Origin: SLAN01 sp046545955
GTDB lineage: Bacteria > Spirochaetota > Spirochaetia > DSM-27196 > SKKC01
Assembly (NCBI GenBank): GCA_046545955.1
Contig: JBKGYS010000046.1
Span: 1 to 16,730 of the forward strand
Direction: 5' to 3'
Length of the DNA: 16,730 nucleotides
Shown: positions 6,913 to 13,019 of the stretch, one piece after another
Numbering within the stretch: the stretch's first letter is position 1
How the letters are laid out: each line of letters starts with the position of its first letter
Translations under genes and position numbers: made by a program
Notes under the pieces: generated by a model
The model's database searches: none
Seen by the model: only the letters and a program-made list of their open reading frames with translations
Told to the model about the DNA's origin: nothing

Positions 6913-8628
6913 ATGTACATGCACTCGAACCACCGTCGGGAACGTATAGGGCCGCCGTCCTATTCTCTTATGTCCGCAGGAGCCCTTGCCGTTTCGCTTC
7001 CCAACGGGCTCGTACCGTACGGAAACCCGGCGGTCGGACTCATTGCGCTCGTACCGATGTATCTTGCGTTTCGAAGCGCGCCGAGTATGCGCAACGCGGT
7101 AGCTGCGGGAGCCGTTTTCGGCTTCGCCTCGACGGCGCTCTCGGGATACTGGCTCGGTAATTTCGGGGACTTCGCCGTGTTCACACTCGGCGGCCCGATT
7201 GCCGGATACACCGCCTACAACATGCTGCTTGCGACAGTGCTGTATACGCTTATGCGGCTGCCGGCGCACATACGCCCCCTGGCGTTCAGCGCAGCGTGGA
7301 CCGGCTACGAGTTGCTTAAAAGCACCGGCTATCTGGCGTTTCCGTGGGGACTCGCCGCGCACTCGTTCGGTGGTGTCGTTCCGCTCCTGCAGATTGCCGA
7401 TATCACCGGCGTCTACGGTCTATCGTTTCTCGTGGTGTACGCGAACTCGAGCTTCGCCGAGCTCGCTGTCAGCCGGGCAGCCCGGCCGGGCCTGCAGATC
7501 GGCCCCTCGCCGCGGGCCCCGACGGCGCGAGCGACGGGCGCGCTTTCACAGTCTGTTCCGGTAGGAGCGACCGGCCCTGCACAGCGGATACTCGCGACGC
7601 CGGCGACCCGGCACCTTGTTATGGCCGCGGTCCTGTTCGCGGTCGCCGGCGTCTACGGATACTCACGCTTGGCCCTTGAACCCACGTCCAACGACAGCAT
7701 TCGCGCGGTTCTGGTCCAGCAGAACACCGACTCGTGGCAACCCGGAGGTCTCGAGGAATCGCTTTCGGTGCTGCAACGCCTGTCACAGGAAGGTCTCGCC
7801 GAAGGCGAGCACGATCTTCTCGTCTGGAGCGAGAGCTCGCTGACTCGACCGTATATCGAGGAGCGAACCGGCTTCTTCGCCCGCCATCCGGCCGACCAGC
7901 CGTTCACCGACTTCATATCCGAGCTCGATGTTCCACTTCTCACCGGTAGCCCGTACCTGCCTTCCCATGTACCCGACGCGGCCTGGAACGCGGTACTCCA
8001 CATAGAGCCCGGAAGCGGTGAGGTTCTCGACCGCTACGGCAAGCGCCACCTGGTGCCCTTCGCCGAGCACATACCGTTCTGGGAAGTGCCGCTCATGCAG
8101 CGATTCTTTCGCGACGTTGTAGGGCTGCAACGCGTGTGGGCTATGGCGGACGAACGGGTTCTGTTCGAAGTTCCCACGCGCGAGGGTACGGCACAAGCGG
8201 CAACCCCGATCAGCTTCGAAGGCTCGTTCGCATATCTCGGTCGCGATTTCACCCGCGGCGGCGCGGATGTTCTTATCAACCTGACCAATAACTCCTGGTC
8301 GCAGTCGGACACCGCACAGTACCAGCAGTTCGTCGTGACGCGGTTCCGCGCGATCGAAGCCCGTCGACCGGTAATGCTCGCTACGATCTCCGGGCTCACA
8401 AGCACAATCGATATCTTCGGCAGAACGACCGCCTCGATCCCCATGTTCGAGGAAGGATATCTGTCGACTCGAGTCTCGCTCTACGACGACGACTCGCTCA
8501 CCGTCTATCACATCGTCGGTGATCTTTTCGCGTGGCTTATGATAGGAGCCACGGGTTGGCTCGTGATCCGGGTTGCGTACGAGCAGAGCTCACGGGAGGC
8601 TTTAGGCCCTTCGCCGGGAAAATCATAG
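6913..8628 (+). CDS. lnt: Apolipoprotein N-acyltransferase Lnt with Ser in place of the catalytic Cys
   Basis: Lnt adds the third acyl chain to lipoproteins at the periplasmic face of the inner membrane. The 571-residue protein (ATG 6913) has about six N-terminal membrane segments, a further one at about 234-251, a nitrilase-like domain (about 262-525) and a last membrane segment near 537-554. The triad Glu is Glu307 (LLVWSESS) and the triad Lys is Lys377 in YGKRHLVPFAE, with Glu385 following. The position of E. coli Cys387, normally in an (I/V)C(Y/F)E context, is Ser434 here (PISFEGSF, codon AGC at 8212-8214). About 50 Pro/Ala/Thr/Gly-rich residues (182-233) are inserted before the last N-terminal membrane segment. 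AAGGGG at 6894-6899, 13 nt upstream, favours this start; ATG 6919 and ATG 6970 are alternatives. Family assignment is secure; activity is in question because of the substitution. Confidence 0.92.
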   Translation: MYMHSNHRRERIGPPSYSLMSAGALAVSLPNGLVPYGNPAVGLIALVPMYLAFRSAPSMRNAVAAGAVFGFASTALSGYWLGNFGDFAVFTLGGPIAGYTAYNMLLATVLYTLMRLPAHIRPLAFSAAWTGYELLKSTGYLAFPWGLAAHSFGGVVPLLQIADITGVYGLSFLVVYANSSFAELAVSRAARPGLQIGPSPRAPTARATGALSQSVPVGATGPAQRILATPATRHLVMAAVLFAVAGVYGYSRLALEPTSNDSIRAVLVQQNTDSWQPGGLEESLSVLQRLSQEGLAEGEHDLLVWSESSLTRPYIEERTGFFARHPADQPFTDFISELDVPLLTGSPYLPSHVPDAAWNAVLHIEPGSGEVLDRYGKRHLVPFAEHIPFWEVPLMQRFFRDVVGLQRVWAMADERVLFEVPTREGTAQAATPISFEGSFAYLGRDFTRGGADVLINLTNNSWSQSDTAQYQQFVVTRFRAIEARRPVMLATISGLTSTIDIFGRTTASIPMFEEGYLSTRVSLYDDDSLTVYHIVGDLFAWLMIGATGWLVIRVAYEQSSREALGPSPGKS

Positions 8629-8643
8629 GCGGCGCGACGAGAA

Positions 8644-8659
8644 CGCGTGTGCTCACGCG
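8644..8659. terminator. Small hairpin at the lnt/deoD convergence
   Basis: CGCGTG and CACGCG form a perfect 6-bp stem around TGCT, overlapping the deoD stop codon and 15 nt past the lnt stop. It could slow both converging transcripts, but there is no T-run on either strand. Confidence 0.25.
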
Positions 8660-9351
8660 AGCGAAAGCGCAAGCTTCGCCATATCCGAGAAACCGCGTTC
8701 CCGCTCTTCACTGGACATGGCTTCGCTTCGCGCGAGATGGTCGCTGACGGTCAGGACCGTGAGCGCTTTCACACCAAAGCCGGCGGCGATCGTATACAGC
8801 ATTGCCGTCTCCATTTCGACAGCGAGAATGCCGTACTGCGCGTGAAGCTTCCAGGCGTCGGCGTCGGCCGGATAAAAGGCATCGGAGGAAAACACATTGC
8901 CCGCGTGAAATGTCAGGTTCCGCTCGCGGGCCAGACTCACGCACCGCTCGAGAAGAGTGAAATCCGCGCACGGCGCGTAGTCGATCTGCCCGAAACGCTG
9001 CCGGTTCATATTCGAGTCGGTCGAGCCGCTCATCGCAATGACAATATCTCTTAGGTTGATGTTTTCCTGCATCGCCCCGCACGAGCCGATACGAATGAGC
9101 TGCTTCACTCCGTAGTCTCGGATCAGTTCGGTCGCGTAAATGGAAAGCGAAGGCTGCCCCATACCGCTTCCCTGAACCGAAACGCGCTTACCCTCGAAGG
9201 TACCGGTAAACCCGTACATACCCCGGACCTCATTATAGCAGACCGGGTTTTCGAGAAATGCCTCGGCAACAAACTTCGCCCGCAGCGGGTCGCCCGGCAT
9301 AAGCACCGTTTCGGCGATATCCCCTTCTTTCGCTCCGATATGAACACTCAA
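8653..9351 (-). CDS. deoD: Purine nucleoside phosphorylase, DeoD type
   Basis: DeoD splits purine (deoxy)nucleosides with phosphate to the free base and (deoxy)ribose-1-phosphate in the salvage pathway. The 232 residues match the hexameric bacterial family (E. coli 239). Motifs in order: the N-terminal MPGDPLRAKFVAE with the phosphate-binding Arg, NEVRGMYGFTG, the phosphate loop GSGMGQPS, RIGSCGA, the ribose-binding AVEMETAMLY, and TVSDHL near the C-terminus carrying the catalytic Asp of the family. The start is TTG at 9351, giving MSVHIGAKEGDIAETVLMPG, the normal family opening; GGGAG lies about 12 nt upstream. It is a single-gene unit, with a good promoter candidate at 9395-9423 on the same strand, converging on lnt and divergent from pth. 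Confidence 0.96.
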   Translation of the reverse strand: MSVHIGAKEGDIAETVLMPGDPLRAKFVAEAFLENPVCYNEVRGMYGFTGTFEGKRVSVQGSGMGQPSLSIYATELIRDYGVKQLIRIGSCGAMQENINLRDIVIAMSGSTDSNMNRQRFGQIDYAPCADFTLLERCVSLARERNLTFHAGNVFSSDAFYPADADAWKLHAQYGILAVEMETAMLYTIAAGFGVKALTVLTVSDHLARSEAMSSEERERGFSDMAKLALSLA

Positions 9352-9394
9352 AACCGTCTTCTACTCCCTTATTGCTCAAATACCTGCGGCCGCA

Positions 9395-9423
9395 AGCATA
9401 GACCTGTGTGAACGAAACGGCAA
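9395..9423 (-). promoter_or_regulatory. Candidate sigma-70 promoter for deoD
   Basis: On the minus strand TTGCCG (9418-9423) and TATGCT (9395-9400) are separated by exactly 17 nt. Transcription would start about 37 nt upstream of the deoD TTG codon, leaving room for its GGGAG ribosome-binding site. One of the best consensus matches in the window. Confidence 0.55.
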
Positions 9424-9445
9424 GCCGAAGCGGTAGCAATGTTCG

Positions 9446-9474
9446 TTGACGCGCATAGTCGCGCGTGCTAGCGT
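9446..9474 (+). promoter_or_regulatory. Candidate promoter for the pth side
   Basis: TTGACG (9446-9451) and TAGCGT (9469-9474) are separated by 17 nt, with an extended -10 TG at 9466-9467. The -35 is one base from consensus; the -10 matches at positions 1, 2 and 6. It would place the start near 9481, about 215 nt upstream of pth and about 12 nt upstream of the small ORF at 9493. Besides this, the deoD promoter and that ORF, I see nothing further in the 344-nt gap 9352-9695. Confidence 0.45.
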
Positions 9475-9492
9475 CTTTGACGGGATTCGAGT

Positions 9493-9699
9493 ATGTGCCA
9501 CACGTCAGACGATCGCCCTCTTTCGGTGCGGACACGGCTATCCTCGGGAGGCGCAGCAAGTATGGTGTGCGCGGTCGAAGGAGAATCCGACGGTCAGGCG
9601 GAGGCGCCTGTCGCTCGCAGTGCGGTCGAAGTGCAAGGCTCCGGTCGCGGTAAGCGGGATTCGTACCGGTCCACAGGTGCACGCGAGCAAGCACTATGA
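9493..9699 (+). CDS. Possible 68-residue ORF overlapping the pth start
   Basis: This small ORF starts at ATG 9493, just after the candidate promoter at 9446-9474. Its TGA overlaps the pth ATG (ATGA, 9696-9699), the arrangement used for translational coupling. The product is polar, with Ser, Gly, Arg and Ala dominating, and has no recognisable domain, signal or membrane segment. A 10-base repeat (GCGGTCGAAG at 9571 and 9622) falls in the same codon phase and encodes AVE twice. In many bacteria the gene before pth is rplY/ctc, but I see no resemblance to ribosomal protein L25. By hand count about 40 of 68 codons end in G or C, not clearly like a real gene here. It may be a chance opening in leader RNA. 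Confidence 0.2.
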   Translation: MCHTSDDRPLSVRTRLSSGGAASMVCAVEGESDGQAEAPVARSAVEVQGSGRGKRDSYRSTGAREQAL

Positions 9700-10271
9700 C
9701 AAACATCAGCCTATGCGTCTTTCTTGGAAATCCCGGCCGCGATTACGTTCATACCCGCCACAACGCAGGGTTTATGCTTGCGCAACACCATCCCGAGCTA
9801 CGCAGCGCCTCATGGCAGGAAAAGTTTCACGGTGAATACGCCTCGCTTCTATACGGCACGCGCAAGGTCCACCTGCTTCGCCCGATGACCTATATGAACA
9901 AGAGCGGAATTGCGGCGGCCGCCGCCGCGTCGTTTTTCAAGATCGATCCCACCGATATCCTCGTCGTACACGACGAGCTCGGGCTCGCGTTCGGGAGCCT
10001 CGGCGTGCGCGCAGGCGGCGGACTCGGCGGGCACAACGGACTTCGCTCGGTCGCTGAGCGGCTGGGAACCAATAATTTTGCCCGCCTTCGCATCGGCATC
10101 GGTCGCCCGAAGGGTGCAGGGGTGTCGGGTTACGTCCTTTCGCAGTTCAACCGTGACGAGAAGGCCGTGCTTCCGACTGTTCTCGACGCCGCAGGGAGCA
10201 TGTTCGAAGGGATTCTCGAGGGAAGCTATAAGACCGAAGTCAAGCGCACGGCGGTCGACCCGCCGCGATAG
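9696..10271 (+). CDS. pth: Peptidyl-tRNA hydrolase
   Basis: Pth frees tRNA from peptidyl-tRNAs that drop off the ribosome, an essential recycling step in the cytoplasm. The 191 residues match the bacterial family (about 190-195). Key residues are all present: Asn12 in LGNPG, catalytic His22 in HTRHNAGF, Asn68 in MTYMNKSG, Asp93 in VVHDELGL and Asn114 in GGHNGLRS. The last three fall at the same positions as in the E. coli enzyme. The tail past about residue 180 is short and basic. ATG 9696 gives the usual family opening (CVFLGNPG near residue 7); only a weak GAGCAAG lies upstream. The CDF transporter follows after 83 nt on the same strand. Confidence 0.96.
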   Translation: MTNISLCVFLGNPGRDYVHTRHNAGFMLAQHHPELRSASWQEKFHGEYASLLYGTRKVHLLRPMTYMNKSGIAAAAAASFFKIDPTDILVVHDELGLAFGSLGVRAGGGLGGHNGLRSVAERLGTNNFARLRIGIGRPKGAGVSGYVLSQFNRDEKAVLPTVLDAAGSMFEGILEGSYKTEVKRTAVDPPR

Positions 10272-10324
10272 CAGCGGTGCGAAAGACATAATCCATTCGT
10301 CTGAAGCGATTCACTCTTGACCCC

Positions 10325-10337
10325 CGATCTCAGATCG
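10325..10337. promoter_or_regulatory. Perfect 13-bp inverted repeat upstream of the CDF exporter
   Basis: CGATCT-C-AGATCG is a perfect 6-bp inverted repeat with one central base. It begins 3 nt after a TTGACC (-35-like, 10317-10322) and ends 17 nt before the transporter ATG. A dyad between -35 and start is where metal-responsive regulators of exporters often bind. No convincing -10 box accompanies it: TATCCG at 10345 is 22 nt from the -35. No regulator gene is in the window. Confidence 0.4.
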
Positions 10338-10354
10338 CGCACCCTATCCGCCTC

Positions 10355-11278
10355 ATGACGAGTGAAAACACACACTCCCACAAGCATCACCATCACCCGC
10401 GACCCGGCGAAGGGGCGGATCGCAGGCTCTGGATTACGCTGGGTCTGAATGTCGGAATAACCCTGGCCGAGTTCATCGGCGGCATTTTATCCAACAGCCT
10501 GGCGCTTATCTCGGATGCGGTTCACAACCTCAGCGATTCGAGTTCGCTCGGAGTCTCATTGTTCGCGCGTAAAGTATCCGAGCGGTCCCCGGATCGCAGG
10601 CGAACCTTCGGCTATCGGCGGGCCGAAATAATCGGCGCGTTTGTCAACCTGGTCGTCCTGGTGATCGTGGCGGTGTTTCTCATTCGCGAGGGTATCGAGC
10701 GGTTGCTCGCCCCGGAGGGCATCGACGGGCTGCTCATGTTCTGGGTTGCGCTCGGCGGGCTGGTGGGTAACGTGCTTTCGGTGATCATTCTCCACGCCGA
10801 TTCTAAGCGCAGCCTGAACATTCGAAGCTCCTATATTCACCTCTTCTGGGATTCGGTTTCTTCGGTGGCCGTAATCATAAGCGGACTGCTGATGTGGCGC
10901 TACGAGATCTATATTGTCGATCCGATCGTAACCATCCTTGTTGCCGTGTACATTCTGTGGACAACGTGGGGACTGCTTGGGGAAACCATCGGCATACTCA
11001 TGGAATCGAGCGCACCGGACACCGACATTCCTGAGATCGAACGCGCGCTCGAAACGGTAGAGTCGGTGATCGATGTTCATCACGTGCACGTATGGCGGCT
11101 CGACGAGCACGAAACCCTGCTCGAATGCCATGCCCAGATCAATAGCGACGCGGCCGACTCGCTCGAACGGATAAAATCCGAGCTCAAAACCATCCTCAAC
11201 GACCGTTTCGGCATTCACCACTCGACCATAGAGTTCGAGCTGACCCCCTGCGGCGACGAAGGCCTCGGCTGCGCCTGA
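10355..11278 (+). CDS. Cation diffusion facilitator (CDF) family metal exporter
   Basis: CDF proteins export Zn2+ and related divalent cations from the cytoplasm in exchange for protons, as dimers in the inner membrane. The 307 residues start with a His-rich metal-binding tail (HSHKHHHH, 7-14). About six membrane segments follow between 26 and 215, then a cytoplasmic C-terminal domain (about 222-298) with its own His cluster (VHHVHVW, 241-247). The transport site is visible: His57 and Asp61 in SDAVHNLSD on segment 2 and His162 and Asp166 in HLFWD on segment 5. HxxxD on both helices is the Zn-selective pattern (CzcD/ZitB/ZnT type) rather than DxxxD (YiiP type). The SLALISDAVHNLSD signature is typical of the family. 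No Shine-Dalgarno precedes the ATG. A 13-bp dyad lies immediately upstream. Zn specificity is inferred. Confidence 0.95.
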   Translation: MTSENTHSHKHHHHPRPGEGADRRLWITLGLNVGITLAEFIGGILSNSLALISDAVHNLSDSSSLGVSLFARKVSERSPDRRRTFGYRRAEIIGAFVNLVVLVIVAVFLIREGIERLLAPEGIDGLLMFWVALGGLVGNVLSVIILHADSKRSLNIRSSYIHLFWDSVSSVAVIISGLLMWRYEIYIVDPIVTILVAVYILWTTWGLLGETIGILMESSAPDTDIPEIERALETVESVIDVHHVHVWRLDEHETLLECHAQINSDAADSLERIKSELKTILNDRFGIHHSTIEFELTPCGDEGLGCA

Positions 11279-11356
11279 GAATCGGCCGAACACCGTAGCG
11301 TCCCGGTTCGGTTGCTGATCTCAGCGAAACGGCTGTACTCTTGAAAGCATAAGACG

Positions 11357-12169
11357 GTGAAACCGAACCATGTAAAGTCGATGGTCGACCAGTTCGGCCA
11401 TATCTACAAAGAAGTATCGGTTGCGCACATTGCACCGGAGTTCCGCGCAATAATAGAGGCCGCGTCGGTTGAAATACCGCGGGCAATAGGCGATGAGTTT
11501 TTCAGCCTCTATCTCTACGGCAGTATTCCCGCAGGACGGGCAGTCGCCGGCAGGTCCGATCTCGATCTCTTCGCGATTCTGCAGGATGAAGCGGATACTC
11601 AGGTCGGTTCCCGCGTCGCGGCGGCGTGTTCGGACCTCATGAAGAGGTTTCCGACAACGGTACGCCGTATAGAGCTCGACACGACCTGGATGGACGAACT
11701 GTTTGCCGGCCCACGCTCGCCGGGTCTGAAGGCGTTTGTGAAGCACATGTGCGTGTGCATTAGTGGGCCGGATGTCTCCGAAGAGATCCCGAAGCTGACC
11801 CCGAGCCGGGAAGTATGCTCGAGCTTAAACGGCGACGCCCCCGAGGTCATACAATCGCTGTGGAAGGCGTTCTTCGACGCCACCACAGAAGGTCAGCGTC
11901 GGTACGTGGCAGGCCGCATTGCCACAAAGATTCTCCGCACCATGATGAGCGCGATTGCGGTGGAAACCGGAGAATGGGCAACCGGACGCGCCGACATGGC
12001 CGCCTACATAACCTGGTACTACCCGGGTATGACCCCTGACGTGGACTTTTTACTGCAGGTTGCAGAGGAACGCGAACTTGCACTCGTAGGCGGAGTCAGG
12101 CGCCTGCGGGAAGCGAGTGAGTTCTGCATTGCCGAATGCAGGCGCGTACTGCTGTTCGAGGATTCTTAG
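11357..12169 (+). CDS. Orphan nucleotidyltransferase-domain protein
   Basis: Residues 50-73 carry the polymerase-beta-type nucleotidyltransferase motif: LYLYGSIPAGR followed by SDLDLF, i.e. Gly55-Ser56 then Asp68 and Asp70, the metal-binding pair. A third acidic residue could be Glu106 or Asp108 in RRIELDTTW. The rest (about 125-270) appears helical, with a stretch from 180 to 225 that I cannot assign. The 270-residue length and layout resemble aminoglycoside/streptomycin adenylyltransferases, but the C-terminal half does not show motifs I recognise from AadA or LinB, and no antitoxin-like partner is adjacent, so neither resistance nor toxin function should be claimed. The start is GTG 11357, with ATG 11381 (residue 9) as an alternative; neither has a clear Shine-Dalgarno. 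Its stop overlaps that of the convergent aldo/keto reductase. Confidence 0.8.
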   Translation: MKPNHVKSMVDQFGHIYKEVSVAHIAPEFRAIIEAASVEIPRAIGDEFFSLYLYGSIPAGRAVAGRSDLDLFAILQDEADTQVGSRVAAACSDLMKRFPTTVRRIELDTTWMDELFAGPRSPGLKAFVKHMCVCISGPDVSEEIPKLTPSREVCSSLNGDAPEVIQSLWKAFFDATTEGQRRYVAGRIATKILRTMMSAIAVETGEWATGRADMAAYITWYYPGMTPDVDFLLQVAEERELALVGGVRRLREASEFCIAECRRVLLFEDS

Positions 12170-12999
12170 TTGAGCTCGTCGGGATCGGGGCCGACCCGAG
12201 TGTCGGTATTAAGCGCGGAAATCCGGGCCATATCCTCGCTCGAAAGTTCAAAGTCGAACACCTGTGCATTCGAGGCAATTCGCGATGGATTGACCGATTT
12301 GGGTATCGTTACGACACCGTTCTGCAGATCCCAGCGCAGAACCACCTGCGCCACGCTCTTTTCATGCCTTTCGGCAATCTCACGCAATGTCGGATTGTCG
12401 AAAATCTTCGCCCGCATAAGCGGAGACCACGCCTCGAGCTGGATCCCGCGCTCCCGGCAGTAGCGGTGCAGAGACTCCTGCGTAAGCCTCGGGTGGTACT
12501 CGACCTGATTGACCATCGGCTTGACCTCGCAATCGGACAGGAGCCGCTCGAGATGCCGTTCGGTGAAATTGCTTACCCCGATTGCCCGGACGCGCCCATC
12601 GTGATACAGCCGCTCGAGCGCTTTCCAGGTTTCCCTATACAGGTCTCTGCGGGGCAACGGCCAGTGGATGAGGTATAGATCAAGATACTCGAAGTTAAGC
12701 TTCGCCATGCTCGCGTCGAAGGCGCGAAGCGCAGCGTCGTAGCCCTGGTGGTCGTTCCAAACCTTGGAGGTGACAAATATATCGTCGCGCGAAAGATCCG
12801 AATCGGCGATCGCCCGTCCAACACCCGCCTCGTTGCCGTAAAACGCCGCAGTATCGATGCTTCGATATCCGACTTCAAGCGCCGCCTGAACAGCCCGTTC
12901 AACATCAGCACCCTCGGAAACCTTGAATACACCGAGTCCGAACCAGGGCATTTCAACCTGATTATGGAGCGTCGTTGTGCTTGTTAATCCATCTATCAT
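12166..12999 (-). CDS. Aldo/keto reductase, 2,5-diketo-D-gluconate reductase type (AKR5-like)
   Basis: This is a 277-residue NADPH-dependent carbonyl reductase of the shorter AKR5-like group that includes bacterial DkgA/DkgB and methylglyoxal reductases. The tetrad is complete: Asp49 and Tyr54 (YRSIDTAAFYGNE), Lys79 (VTSKVWN) and His112 (YLIHWPLP). Other marks are RAIGVSNF, VNQVEYHP, EAWSPL and the phosphate-binding TIPKSVNPSRI near the C-terminus. The substrate is unknown; such enzymes are often broad and reduce dicarbonyls. The start is firm: AGGAGG (forward 13007-13012) lies 7 nt before the ATG at 12999, the best ribosome-binding site in the window. It is the third gene of a minus-strand operon, 20 nt after the amidohydrolase. 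Confidence 0.95.
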   Translation of the reverse strand: MIDGLTSTTTLHNQVEMPWFGLGVFKVSEGADVERAVQAALEVGYRSIDTAAFYGNEAGVGRAIADSDLSRDDIFVTSKVWNDHQGYDAALRAFDASMAKLNFEYLDLYLIHWPLPRRDLYRETWKALERLYHDGRVRAIGVSNFTERHLERLLSDCEVKPMVNQVEYHPRLTQESLHRYCRERGIQLEAWSPLMRAKIFDNPTLREIAERHEKSVAQVVLRWDLQNGVVTIPKSVNPSRIASNAQVFDFELSSEDMARISALNTDTRVGPDPDELN

Positions 13000-13006
13000 C
13001 CGTCTT

Positions 13007-13012
13007 CCTCCT
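13007..13012 (-). promoter_or_regulatory. Strong Shine-Dalgarno of the downstream aldo/keto reductase
   Basis: AGGAGG with a 7-nt spacer to ATG. It is notable because most other genes here lack one; it implies independent, efficient initiation inside the operon. Confidence 0.75.
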
Positions 13013-13019
13013 GTTCACT

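Noticed and set aside
7783..8511. 242-codon minus-strand opening inside lnt.
   Set aside because: Antisense shadow of the nitrilase-like domain region; no recognisable protein features.
9352..9695. The gap between deoD and pth as a possible structured RNA gene (SRP RNA, RNase P, tmRNA or riboswitch).
   Set aside because: I could not find the conserved cores of these RNAs; only promoters, a small ORF and a 10-base direct repeat are visible.
10556..11293. 245-codon minus-strand opening inside the CDF exporter gene.
   Set aside because: Antisense shadow; the plus-strand protein has complete family motifs.
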